This document shows, in pieces, positions 23,201 through 29,281 of a stretch of DNA of 64,000 nt (its first letter is position 1; the number at the start of each line of letters is the position of its first letter). The notes beneath the pieces are model-generated. The model was not told where the DNA came from. It saw only the letters and a list, made by a program, of their open reading frames with translations, and ran no database searches. The stretch covers positions 496,001-560,000 of the forward strand of contig NZ_JACXBU010000003.1 in the NCBI RefSeq assembly GCF_014700075.1, given 5' to 3'. Source of the stretch: Pseudomonas sp. JM0905a. GTDB taxonomy: Bacteria > Pseudomonadota > Gammaproteobacteria > Pseudomonadales > Pseudomonadaceae. The position numbers were made by a program, and so were the translations under genes.

Positions 23201-26200
23201 CACAAATACCTGATCGAAACCAACCCGGAACTCACTAACCTCAAGCAGTTCCTCAGCTCCGACTACCTGCTCGGCAACCTCGGCTACGACCCGGACCAGA
23301 CACAGAAGCGCCTGGGCGATGGCCTCTACGAACAGCGCCTGGTGCGCGAGGCCATCGCCGCCCGCACTGGCCAGCGCTTCCTCGATGGCCTCACCTCTGA
23401 CGAAGCAATGTTCCGCTACCTGATGGACAACGCCGTTGCCAGCAAGCAGCAGCTTGGCCTCAGCGTCGGCGTGAGCCTCTCTGCCGCCCAGGTGGCGGCC
23501 CTGACCCACGACATCGTCTGGCTCGAAGAGCACGAGGTGAATGGCGAGAAGGTGCTGGTCCCAGTGCTTTACCTGGCCCAGGCCAACAACCGCCTCGCCC
23601 CCAACGGCGCGCTCATCCAGGGCAAGGACGTGGCACTGATTTCCGGTGGCGAGCTCAGCAACCAGGGCACCCTGCGCGCAAGCAACAACCTCAGCGCCAC
23701 CGGCGGCAATATCGCCAACAGCGGTCTGATAGAAGCAGGTAACCGCCTTGACCTGCTGGCCACCGACAGTATCCGTAACGCCCAGGGCGGCATCATCGCT
23801 GGGCGCGATGTCAGTGCCATCGCCCTCACTGGCGACATCATCAACGAACGTAGCCAGGGCTCGTTGCGGAATGTCGGCCCCACCACACGCCAGGACAGCG
23901 TCATGGATAACGCTGCCCGAATCGAAGCTGGCAACAATCTCAGCCTCTCGGCGGGTCGCGATCTCGTCAACATCGGCAGTGTGCTGAGTGCTGGTGGTAA
24001 TGCCAGCCTGAGCGCGGGGCGCGATCTACTCATCGCCTCCGCCACCGAGGTGGATACCGCCGAAGGCCATGCCAAGAAGTCGCGCTGGACTGAAACCGAC
24101 ATCGCCCAGCATCGCAGCGAGGTGCAGATTGGTGGCGACCTCAAGATCGAATCCGGCCGCGATCTGGCGGTCATTGCCAGTCGTGTTGGCGCCGGTGGCG
24201 ATATCGACCTTGCCGCCGGGCGTGATCTCGATATCGCCTCAGCCGCCAACGAAAGCCACTACGAGTACCACTACAAGGGCGGTGGCAAGAAGCTCGATAT
24301 CCAGAACGACCAGGTCCGCCAACAGGGCAGTGGAATCACCGCCGGTGGCGACCTGAGCGTCATCAGCGGCAACGACCTGAGCATCACCGCGAGCCGCCTC
24401 GAGGCAAGCGATGAAGCCTACTTCTACGCGGGCAACGACCTCAGCTTGCTGGCGGCCGAAGACAGCGACTACTCGCTGTACGACAAGAAGAAAAAGGGCA
24501 GCTTTGGCAGCAAGAAGACCCAGCGCGATGAAGTCACCGATGTACGCAACACCGGCAGCGAAATCATCAGCGGCGGCGACCTCACCCTCGTCAGCGAAGG
24601 CGACCAGCGCTACCAGAAGGCCACGCTGGACTCCGGTGCCGACCTGACCCTGGACAGCGGTGGCATCATTGCTTTCGAAGCGGTGAAGGACCTGCACCAG
24701 GAAAGCTTTGAAAAGAGCAAGGGCGACCTTGCCTGGAACAGCGCCAAGGGCAAGGGCACCACCGACGAGACAGTGCGCCAGAGCGAACTCATCGCCCAAG
24801 GTGAAATCGCTATCCGCGCCGTAGATGGCCTCAAGGTCGACCTCAAGCACATCGACCAGCAGACCGTTAGTCAGACCATCGATGCGATGGTCCAGGCCGA
24901 TCCGAATCTGGCCTGGCTGAAGCAGATGGAAGATCGCGGCGACGTCGATTGGCGGCGGGTGCAGGAGATTCACGACTCCTTCAAGTACAGCCATTCCGGG
25001 TTGGGCGCTGGGGCGCAACTGGCGATTGCCATCGTTATGGCGGCGACCGTGGGGCCGGCGGCCGGCGCGGCTGTAGGAGGAGGCGCTGGCGGCGCGATAG
25101 TCGGAGCGGTCGCGACCACGGCCGCGACCAAAGGCAGCGTCAGCGTCATCAACAATCAGGGCGATCTGGGCGCCGTGTTCAAGGACGTTACCTCCAAAGA
25201 GAGCCTGAAGGATTACGTCGTGGCCGGCGCCACGGCGGGGCTGACCTCAAGCCTCTTCGACAAGTTGTTCGGGACCCAGACCAACACCTTCACGGACAAG
25301 GTCAATAACGTCGATCTGGGGACGCTGGAAGGCGTCGGCAACTTCGCCGGCAACCAACTGGCCCAGAGTGGCACGGCGGCGGCGCTGAACAAGCTGATGG
25401 GGCGTGATGCTTCGTTCAGGGATGCCTTGCAGGGCGCGCTTTACAACACCCTGGCCGCAGCCGCCTTCAACGCCGTTGGCGACTTCACCGAAGACAAGTG
25501 GGTCGATGGCTCCCCGCAAAAGGTGGCTATCCACGCCATCGTCGGCGGCCTGCTCAGCGAAGCCACTGGAGGCGATTTCAAGAGCGGCGCCATTGCAGCA
25601 GGTGCCAACGAAGCGTTGGTTGTACAGCTCGATGCACTGGTGAAGGGTGATCCGAACCTGCTGACCATGTCCTCGCGACTGGTTGGCCTTGTCGCGGCGG
25701 CGGCGGTGGATGGGGACATCGAGAAGGGCGCGTGGGTCGCGCAGAACGCTACGCAATATAACCGGCAGTTGCACTCGAATGAGAAAGACCTAGCAAAAGC
25801 TCTGGCAGAAAAAAGCGATGGGAAATTTACAGCAGAGGAAATTGAGGAGCAGTTGAGGTTGTCCTTCGTAAAAGGAACAGAAATCACTCCTTCTACCGAT
25901 ATGGTCGTAAAAGACGGTATTGGTATTTATGATCCTGACGGAAGTTGGGTTGCTCTAGGTGGTGGGTATCAGCTTCAGAGGATATCTAGAGGCGATATGG
26001 ATGTTGTTGCGTACATAAAACAGAATACAGGTAAGTATATGTGGATGCCTGAGGTTGAGTATGGGTATTCTCGATTAATTAAGGCTGAATGGTCGAGTGG
26101 TACTGGGAGTGAATCAAGGGATCGCCTTACTGGTTATGTCTTGGATGAACGTAACGGCTATAGAGTTCCCGTTGTTGTTGATGGTTCATCTTATATTCCT

Positions 26201-26596
26201 CGATTTCACTCTTGTGGTACCGTCGAGTGCATAACAAGCGGGGCGAATATAGATTTCTCAGATGTTGATACTTTACGGTGGGTTAGAGCTGCTGATGCTA
26301 AAGCGGTGAGCGACTTGAGTAGGGTTATGGCTGCAGGTGCGGTGGTCACAAGTGGGGGAACTGCGTCTTTCATGGCAGGCGGATCCGCAACTATTGGGCT
26401 TATGGCAGGATATCTTAAAGGGGACTTTGTCGGATCTGCTACGTCTGCTGGATTAAGCGCTGGGTTCGAGAGCTATGCTGCATCTAAGGGTATTCCAGTG
26501 GACGTCGCGGGCAAAATAGCAAACTCACTTGCGGCTATGGGGGTGTGGGACTCTCTGGTGGAAAATGTACGAGAGGTATTTGCAAGTGGTGAGTAG
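14291..26596 (+). CDS. cdiA: CdiA: contact-dependent growth inhibition toxin, giant TpsA adhesin
   Basis: 4101-residue surface filament exported by CdiB, delivering a C-terminal toxin into touching cells. A signal peptide is followed by the TPS secretion domain (about 35-290) with IIGNPNL and the NPHGITCSGCGF motif. Residues about 310-2530 are FHA-1 repeats of about 20 residues (LDNRGGEISSQ type). A non-repetitive centre (about 2540-2990, with CYDC) may hold the receptor-binding part. FHA-2 repeats with AGRDL follow at about 3100-3400. A Gly/Ala-rich DUF637-like pretoxin region covers about 3570-3830 and ends in WVAQNATQYNRQLH. From about 25,770 GC falls sharply; the last about 270 residues are the toxin module. 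Its hydrophobic segment (about 4015-4065) suggests a membrane-acting toxin. GAGAGG-type ribosome site before ATG. Confidence 0.93.
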   Translation: MDVRSPLNQCIALALVGILFLDPIVAAAAELAVDKAAGGNTQLGQAGNGVPVVNIATPNGSGLSHNKFREYNVGHQGLILNNATNKTQSTQLGGIIIGNPNLQGRAASTILNEVTGGNRSRLSGYTEVAGQSARIIVANPHGITCSGCGFINTPRATLSTGNPVIESGRLDRFEVDGGDIAIEGAGLNASNIGEFDLITRSAKLNAELHARNLDIVTGRNDVKADSLAATARADDGSAQPGLAIDSSALGGMYADAIRLVGTEAGVGVRLAGDMAASGGDIKIDANGKLILAQAAASGDLRVNAQSAELIGKTYAGGSATLVTKGDLENHQGLAARNEVRLSSAGQLGNQGVIEAGVNPDGSRNATGDLYASAKALRNSGSLVASGNIDVNVSQTLGNQGGTLSAQGNARVSAGKLDNRRGRVLTGGDLALSAVELDNQAGLVNGASQVQAQLGQLDNRGGELSSRNGVSLQAGSIDNRSGKVIGEQTLQLQASGAVNNQGGSLGANQQLQVKVTSLDNSQQGDVSSQGDLDVQVAGKLDNHDQGRIGANGAARVQAGSLDNRAGQLTSGSTLDLQTGLVDNRNSGRIASNGKLTASIAGLDQQDGGKLYSNSELDLDLNGGTLSNSGGLLNAPGRLLLKNPGDVRNQGGEISSQQAFTLAARSLDNSSGKLLSAQSLTLRIDQTLKNIKGLISAAALDVRSASLDNGGGLLTGTGDLLLKVGSQVGNRSGEISSGGVTRLEAASLDNQGGDLLGDNGLVVSLSGALDNQGGTLGAGHDLELQAASVDNRRGTLVADGALNARVSGQFDNHEQGRLLAQGSMAIQANRLDNRSGQVSGQGSVAIDTNQLNNGSSRLAANGPLVLHTDQLDNQSGRITASGPLSLEAEEVQNAQGRIASQGDLRATLGTLAQHGGELVAQGSLQLRARSLDNRQGGLVGSTKALKLQVGEIDNRGGELSSQARVSLVGQRLDNSGGKLLAGNQLALAVDRLINQTKGLIFGRQATSVDVHRLDNSGGTLGSATSLVIALAPKVGGLEGELVNRQGLISSEGTLALQASRIDNQGGVLSSAADLGLVSSGQVDNKGGSIVSDGNFAVASATLDNSEAGVLSAKGNARIDTGALNNRQGGELSSAGTLELDAGQVDNSAQGRIAAGQGLIAKVTGLAQHDGGELFSKADLSLDLQQGQLNNANGGLINSPGRLLLQNLGQVINRGGEISSQQGFTLAARQLDNASGKLLSNQTLVLRIAQALDNVKGTVSAKGLDLRAGRLDNREGLLSSRDLSTLVVTGHFDNQLGAVSASGLLDLTASTLDNRVGEIAGKADVKASVGSLDQRGGLLIAQGALALKGQRLDNSGNGLVGASLGLSLAIDEIDNRGGEISSQEAVRIVGEQLDNSDEGRLLAGTRLGVAVEHVINRTKGLISGKAGVDLAGRSLDNSGGRLLSQQAVTITLGKALINQQGLIDSEAGLDLSAGNVDNGGGRISSAGALDILSRGALSSDGGQLLTDSTLTLASDSLSNRQGVLSATGTAQLSTRRLDNRQGQLTSGDALDLTTGELSNHGGRIGSRQDLSVRASSLAQQGGQLFSNASLSLDLQGGDLDNRQGLINAPGQLLLKRLGSVDNRGGEISSQHAFTLAARSLDNTGGKLLGARALTLRIDQALANLKGLIAAASLDVAAASLANADGTLTSRSDTRVNISDALANDQQGLINAAQQLTVKAGSLDNRGGSLLAGSALDLRAQAIDNRDNGLINSQGELGLETLTLDSSQGGEVSAKGALSLFVDRLIQRQGRLIGASGLTLDLNGGDLDNQGGLILAQGPLNLQRLRDLANQGGEISSSESFVLALRNLENSGGKLISSGQLGLSGAQLRNQGGLLSGWQGLSVSGQSLDNRNLGTLSSRDGNLSVILSGALQNTNEGALASQGSLDLKAVSLDNSNKGILSSGGDQQLDVATLLDNSAGGQIDSGAKLTLKAARLDNTAGTVQAQRALTLNAATLDNRAGNIAGNAALTLNLLGVFANANGKLASVGPLLLQGATQVDNQNGQIVSQGLLTLLTGNLDNRTRGTVAANDALLLTVTGAVQNDNDGLIYSRDAGVRIQSASIDNGLGTVQANGDLEIVSGAFSNLGGRAISQVGNLDINADTLDNRGGTLASLQGWVKARLSGWLNNSLHADKGGVLQGQSLELAAASVANQGGHLSARSGNALLSVASLDNSQGALFAKQLLKVDGNNLTNAGQIAAGTVDFSLAGALNNQAGIIESDSILTLAAASLDNRSGQLRALGTDGRTQLTVQGMLDNRNGTLETANLEFGLAAGSLQNVGGTLLHVGSGAFDIALPHVANAGGSIVTNGGLTLAADSWTNSSIIQAGRLTVNVGQFHQTASGQLLASNTFVGSGGNWSNDGLIASDGVLSLVLGGSYSGYGRVTSLGDLSMSATQLILPTAGRITGGGSTDVWVGGLFSNSGVMTSASGLMVSAGQLNNYGTLGSADQLRLTTPTLLNENGLIFSGGDMALRVGSFTNRYADVYSLGALDIAANDEGALSALLENISATLESVGDMSLAAASIINRKDFFSVSERLVAGSITFHCYDCKGRHYDFDYFVNEEIERTVTADSAASTIAAGNNLNVSSSTFNNQHSLVSAAGNLTISTDVFNNEGAATESIIRSRTFRKTDDTEPSSVFYGFINGQLAEYNKYNSRFVHQYTKKIGGREPVEIILGTKDQVTSTPNPYFNPSFEHGIPDRFYSYILASSSETTINSGVAANAIVQAGGNVSINASSSLGNGVSRSNVAHAGGINRTSDTSVASGTSGTAIRINAQLPPDLAQQQVNPLTLPGFRIPSEPNGLFRLSGISASDVDAMQAEHGPQSWDMTGGSIDLAERERDLTDTHARQAQIDERGPASIATGQLGLGDRQLIDSASIGSIRIETDGASAGAAAPERTGVTGNPSQGDAIAGVPGGIINPPAQTVDRVQELPASNGQSKPHKYLIETNPELTNLKQFLSSDYLLGNLGYDPDQTQKRLGDGLYEQRLVREAIAARTGQRFLDGLTSDEAMFRYLMDNAVASKQQLGLSVGVSLSAAQVAALTHDIVWLEEHEVNGEKVLVPVLYLAQANNRLAPNGALIQGKDVALISGGELSNQGTLRASNNLSATGGNIANSGLIEAGNRLDLLATDSIRNAQGGIIAGRDVSAIALTGDIINERSQGSLRNVGPTTRQDSVMDNAARIEAGNNLSLSAGRDLVNIGSVLSAGGNASLSAGRDLLIASATEVDTAEGHAKKSRWTETDIAQHRSEVQIGGDLKIESGRDLAVIASRVGAGGDIDLAAGRDLDIASAANESHYEYHYKGGGKKLDIQNDQVRQQGSGITAGGDLSVISGNDLSITASRLEASDEAYFYAGNDLSLLAAEDSDYSLYDKKKKGSFGSKKTQRDEVTDVRNTGSEIISGGDLTLVSEGDQRYQKATLDSGADLTLDSGGIIAFEAVKDLHQESFEKSKGDLAWNSAKGKGTTDETVRQSELIAQGEIAIRAVDGLKVDLKHIDQQTVSQTIDAMVQADPNLAWLKQMEDRGDVDWRRVQEIHDSFKYSHSGLGAGAQLAIAIVMAATVGPAAGAAVGGGAGGAIVGAVATTAATKGSVSVINNQGDLGAVFKDVTSKESLKDYVVAGATAGLTSSLFDKLFGTQTNTFTDKVNNVDLGTLEGVGNFAGNQLAQSGTAAALNKLMGRDASFRDALQGALYNTLAAAAFNAVGDFTEDKWVDGSPQKVAIHAIVGGLLSEATGGDFKSGAIAAGANEALVVQLDALVKGDPNLLTMSSRLVGLVAAAAVDGDIEKGAWVAQNATQYNRQLHSNEKDLAKALAEKSDGKFTAEEIEEQLRLSFVKGTEITPSTDMVVKDGIGIYDPDGSWVALGGGYQLQRISRGDMDVVAYIKQNTGKYMWMPEVEYGYSRLIKAEWSSGTGSESRDRLTGYVLDERNGYRVPVVVDGSSYIPRFHSCGTVECITSGANIDFSDVDTLRWVRAADAKAVSDLSRVMAAGAVVTSGGTASFMAGGSATIGLMAGYLKGDFVGSATSAGLSAGFESYAASKGIPVDVAGKIANSLAAMGVWDSLVENVREVFASGE

Positions 26597-26883
26597 GGTT
26601 GTTAGGTGGTTGCATTGTAAGAGTCAGGTTATTCTTGTTCTTATGGTTTCATTCTCGTTGGTTAATTTGTTGTCGCTGCTGGGGCGGTGGGAGGTGTTTT
26701 GGGGGGTGCTGCTTGGGCATTTATGGTTCGGGAACTGTGTTTATTCGTTCGTATGTGGTCGGGAGATTTTTTTTTTCGGCAGGGGCCAGGGTTGGAAGTG
26801 AATCAAACATATATGTAAGGGTTATGGTTGGTGGTTTTTCATTGTTTATATATATTATTTTGTTTTTCTTTAGGAAGTATTAA
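26589..26883 (+). CDS. Candidate CdiI membrane immunity protein, frame split at a T10 run
   Basis: A GTG overlapping the end of cdiA by 8 bases opens a hydrophobic frame that stops at 26801 (70 residues). The next frame carries another hydrophobic helix (VMVGGFSLFIYIILFFFRKY) and stops at 26883. The switch point falls on ten consecutive Ts (26767-26776). With nine Ts the two parts join into one 97-residue protein with about three membrane helices. Position directly after cdiA is where cdiI belongs, and a membrane immunity protein fits a membrane-acting toxin. Whether the T10 is real, phase-variable or an assembly error cannot be told from one sequence. Confidence 0.5.
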
Positions 26884-26925
26884 TTTGGGGGGAGAGAGGA
26901 CTGGGGGGAAAGGGGGCATGAGAAG

Positions 26926-27010
26926 AAAGGGGACAGATTCATTTTTCCTACTCTAAACCTGACTGATAGGGCGAGATTAGAGTACAGAAAATAAATCTGC
27001 CCCTTTTTTT
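26926..27010. repeat. Palindromic MITE-like element, copy 1
   Basis: About 85 bp. The left arm starts AAAGGGGACAG and ends CCTACTCTAA; the right arm (from 26977) is its near-complement, ending in a run of seven Ts. Core is subfamily A (ACCTGACTGATAGGGCGAGA). The arms match the ends of the transposase unit at 27285-28086, so it is probably a non-autonomous derivative. On the plus strand it would fold as a long hairpin followed by a T tract. Confidence 0.85.
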
Positions 27011-27015
27011 GTTGT

Positions 27016-27246
27016 GGGCTTGCCGCAGGTTTAGGGGTTGCTTCTAATATTCCTAGCCATATTTCAGGTTACCTGAAAGGTGATTTGTCTGGGGCTGCCA
27101 CCTCCGCAGCATTGAGTGTTGGTTTTGAGTCTTATGCAACTTCAAGAGGCGTCGCGCCGGAAGTTGCTGGAAAATTGGAAAATATATTATCCGTCATGGG
27201 GGCTTGGGATGGGTTGGTCGAAAATGGCCGGGAGTTATTTGAATGA
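27016..27246 (+). pseudogene. Orphan CdiA toxin 3' end (76 codons), homologous to the active CdiA C-terminus
   Basis: The frame reads through GYLKGDLSGAATSAALSVGF, ESYATSRGVAPEVAGK and WDGLVENGRELFE before a stop. It aligns residue by residue with the last 75 or so residues of CdiA (GYLKGDFVGSATSAGLSAGF, WDSLVENVREVF). It has no start and begins 5 bp after palindromic element 1. This is a displaced cdiA-CT fragment of the same toxin class as the active one, diverged at the DNA level. It could serve as a donor for recombination into cdiA. Confidence 0.85.
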
Positions 27247-27284
27247 GGCTTCTTGAGTTTCTTTGCCGGTATTTGATGCGACCG
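27243..27284 (+). pseudogene. Truncated immunity gene start, interrupted by the RAYT element
   Basis: An ATG overlaps the stop of the orphan toxin fragment (ATGA). The frame reads MRLLEFLCRYLMRP and then runs directly into the left arm of the transposase unit, where it stops. The position and hydrophobic start match the candidate cdiI that follows cdiA. I infer that the immunity gene of this cassette was cut by the transposase unit or by recombination at its arm. Confidence 0.5.
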
Positions 27285-28086
27285 AAAAAGGGGACAGATT
27301 TATTTTTCCTACTCTAATCCTTTGAATAGAGAACACGTTCTTTTAAGTCTTCATGGAGGGAGAAACCATGCCCAGGGTGGGGCGGGTCCTGTTGGCAAAC
27401 TACCCGCATCACATTGTGCAGCGGGGCCACAACCGACAAGTCGTGTTTGCCGAGGACACTGATTTCGAGCGTTACCTGGCTGATCTACGCGAGTTGAAGG
27501 ATGCCTTCGGGGTAAAGGTCTATGCGTTCTGCCTGATGACCAATCATGTGCACCTGCTGCTGGCTCCGAATGATTCGCTCGGTGGACTCAGCCAGTTGAT
27601 GAAGACCTTGGCCGCTCGCACCACACGCTACCGTAATCGTTTGGAAGGTCGCTCCGGAACTGTGTGGGAAAGCCGCTACAAGTCGAGCATCGTGCAGTCC
27701 GATAGTTATCTGTTGGCCTGCAGTCGATATATCGAACTGAATCCTGTGCGGGCATGCATGGTGGCGGAGGCTGGGGATTATCCCTGGTCGAGTTACTCCC
27801 TCCGTATTGATGCCGCGCCTGAGCAGAACTGGTTGGACGAAGACCCGTGTTTCAAGGCGCTCGGCGTTACGGTTGAGGAGCGACGCCACCGGTATGCCGA
27901 TTTTGTAAGACAAGCGGTTCCTTCCGAGGAGTTAAGCGTCATTCGAGCGGCCATTCAACGCGGCCAACTTACCGGGACCAGCCGCTTCGTGGATGAAGTC
28001 GAGCGTATTGCCGGAGTGCGGATTGAGCACCGGAAGCAAGGCAGACCGAAATTAGAGTAGGGAAAATAAATCTGTCCCCTTTTTTT
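27285..28086 (+). mobile_element. RAYT/Y1-type transposase unit with inverted arms
   Basis: About 802 bp bounded by a left arm (27285-27317, AAAAAGGGGACAG to CTCTAA) and a complementary right arm (28052-28086) ending in a T run. It contains one full transposase gene. The right arm overlaps the end of the gene: the final codons and TAG stop are part of the repeat. The same arms bound the short palindromic elements of the array, so this unit is the likely source of the mobilising enzyme. Target duplication not resolved. Confidence 0.8.
27368..28060 (+). CDS. REP-associated tyrosine transposase (RAYT, Y1 HUH family)
   Basis: 230-residue single-strand transposase/endonuclease of the IS200-related RAYT group. 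The start MPRVGRVLLANYPHHIVQRG is the usual opening of this family and has GGAGGGAG just upstream. The HUH motif is His60-x-His62 in CLMTNHVHLLLAP; the likely catalytic tyrosine is Tyr88 in ARTTRYRNR. The C-terminal part (FVDEVERIAGVRIEHRKQGR) is typical. Such enzymes cut hairpins of their cognate REP-like repeats. Its GC content resembles the core genome more than the surrounding cassettes. It appears intact, so the short elements could still be mobile. Confidence 0.9.
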   Translation: MPRVGRVLLANYPHHIVQRGHNRQVVFAEDTDFERYLADLRELKDAFGVKVYAFCLMTNHVHLLLAPNDSLGGLSQLMKTLAARTTRYRNRLEGRSGTVWESRYKSSIVQSDSYLLACSRYIELNPVRACMVAEAGDYPWSSYSLRIDAAPEQNWLDEDPCFKALGVTVEERRHRYADFVRQAVPSEELSVIRAAIQRGQLTGTSRFVDEVERIAGVRIEHRKQGRPKLE

Positions 28087-28200
28087 CAGGATGGTCACAA
28101 CGGTGGCGCATGGAAAATGGCCACTTCCATAAAGGGCCTTTCGAGTAAGGATGCGTGCATGGGTACATATGATAGAAATCTTAATCGTATAGGTGACTAG
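28087..28200 (+). pseudogene. Orphan CdiA-type toxin 3' end, DGHNGG class
   Basis: Immediately after the right arm of the transposase unit the frame reads DGHNGGAWKMATSIKG, then MGTYDRNLNRIGD and a stop. There is no start. This ending resembles those I recall from polymorphic toxins of the BECR-type tRNase group found in CDI and related proteins; the family name is from memory and unverified. It is followed 4 bp later by a small gene that would be its immunity partner. Confidence 0.65.
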
Positions 28201-28204
28201 CTTC

Positions 28205-28396
28205 ATGGATAAAGTATTGAAAGATGAAAGGTGGAAAGTGGCCGGGAAAACAATCAGGCAGTTGATTGTTGAGTTGGAAACTTTTGAGGATAAGGATTTA
28301 GTGGTTGAAATGTCGGCTGATGGGGGGGTGAGTGGGAAGTCAATAAGTTTGGTTGGAAAGATAGATGGGAAATGCATGCTGATTCATATCGAATGA
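28205..28396 (+). CDS. Candidate immunity protein for the DGHNGG-class toxin
   Basis: 63-residue cytoplasmic protein starting MDKVLKDERWKVAGKTIRQL, with AGGTGA 8 bases upstream. It ends KSISLVGKIDGKCMLIHIE. No signal peptide or membrane helix. It is predicted to have one helix (TIRQLIVELETF) and several strands. It follows a toxin 3' end by 4 bp and precedes another palindromic element, the layout expected of an orphan toxin/immunity cassette. It could still protect against siblings carrying that toxin if expressed. The function is inferred from position. Confidence 0.65.
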   Translation: MDKVLKDERWKVAGKTIRQLIVELETFEDKDLVVEMSADGGVSGKSISLVGKIDGKCMLIHIE

Positions 28397-28403
28397 GAGC
28401 GGG

Positions 28404-28488
28404 AAAAGGGGACAGATTTATTTTTCCTACTCTAAACCTGACTGGTGGGACGAGATTGGAGTACAGAAAATAAATCTGTCCACTTTTT
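28404..28488. repeat. Palindromic MITE-like element, subfamily A
   Basis: About 85 bp with the same arms as element 1 and core ACCTGACTGGTGGGACGAGA. The right arm has one change near its end (CCACTTTTT instead of CCCCTTTTT). Confidence 0.85.
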
Positions 28489-28510
28489 CGCGCTTTTTCG
28501 CGGCCTTTTC

Positions 28511-28606
28511 CGCTGGAAGTTGACGGGCAGCAGCCGCTTCGTGGACGAGATCAGAGTAAAAAGAGGGCAGATCTATTTTTCCTACTCTAAAACTGTCCTC
28601 TTTTTT
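28511..28606 (+). mobile_element. Decayed RAYT 3' end plus palindrome remnant
   Basis: The frame at 28511-28552 reads KLTGSSRFVDEI, matching QLTGTSRFVDEV near the transposase C-terminus but diverged in DNA. A shortened palindrome follows (28556-28606, arms around ATTTTTCCTACTCTAA). This marks an older, separate insertion of the same kind of element. Confidence 0.6.
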
Positions 28607-28621
28607 GTGGTAGAGGTGTTC

Positions 28622-29266
28622 ATGTTGGAAAGAGTGCTTGCGATTAGTTTCGCTCTGTTGATTTCTGGATGCAGCACTGGTCCATATCTTCATCCTGAGG
28701 CGGTGACCGGCGTTCTCCGTTCAGCTAATCGGACCTGTCCTCGTGCTCTTGAGGCCAGATGGTATGGCGTTAAGGATCCTGCGCCTTTTTCGGGAGTGGT
28801 GGCTGCGGTTATTCACGCAAAACTACCAGGCACGCCGGAATGGGACCCTGCTACGGAATCAATTATCAGTGCAGTTGATACAAAGTTGATAATTAAATTC
28901 TGGCTATATCCGAACAGGGCTAAGCCTTTTTGGGCCTTAAGCACAGAAGACAAGGAAAAGACCAGGAAAGCGTACGATGAACAGCAAAGGGCCGCCGAGA
29001 GCCCTGCGGTTATCAGTGTGTCTTCACCCTACATTGTGCTTGTGTCGAGTTATGGGGAGCGGAGAAAAATTAAGATTGATATACCGGGCAGTTTCGATGC
29101 GAATAGTCAGGAAAATAAGGCTATTTCTGTGTCTCTATCGAATGGGGAGATTGATAATTTTTTGGTGATTTTTCCTGAATTTTTTGTGAATGGAGAGGTG
29201 TTCAATATTTCTCCTGTGAATTATAGGATTAAGGAGGATACGTATGTTCCAGTAATAAATTGCTGA
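28622..29266 (+). CDS. Lipoprotein of unknown function inside the cassette array
   Basis: 214-residue protein with a lipoprotein signal (FALLISGCSTG; Cys about residue 17) and AGAGG five bases before the ATG. The mature part has a short helical stretch (STEDKEKTRKAYDEQQRAAE) and otherwise looks beta-rich. I do not recognise the family. Low GC matches the cassettes. It has palindrome remnants on both sides but no toxin 3' end before it, so it may be a whole cargo gene or an immunity protein acting in the envelope. The frame extends upstream through the palindrome, but only this ATG has a ribosome site and a signal sequence. Confidence 0.7.
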   Translation: MLERVLAISFALLISGCSTGPYLHPEAVTGVLRSANRTCPRALEARWYGVKDPAPFSGVVAAVIHAKLPGTPEWDPATESIISAVDTKLIIKFWLYPNRAKPFWALSTEDKEKTRKAYDEQQRAAESPAVISVSSPYIVLVSSYGERRKIKIDIPGSFDANSQENKAISVSLSNGEIDNFLVIFPEFFVNGEVFNISPVNYRIKEDTYVPVINC

Positions 29267-29281
29267 TGGCAGGTAACGAGT

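Noticed and set aside
28445-28621. N-terminal extension of the lipoprotein frame through the palindrome
   Set aside because: The extension reads repeat and transposase-remnant DNA. A ribosome site and a lipoprotein signal sit at the internal ATG (28622).
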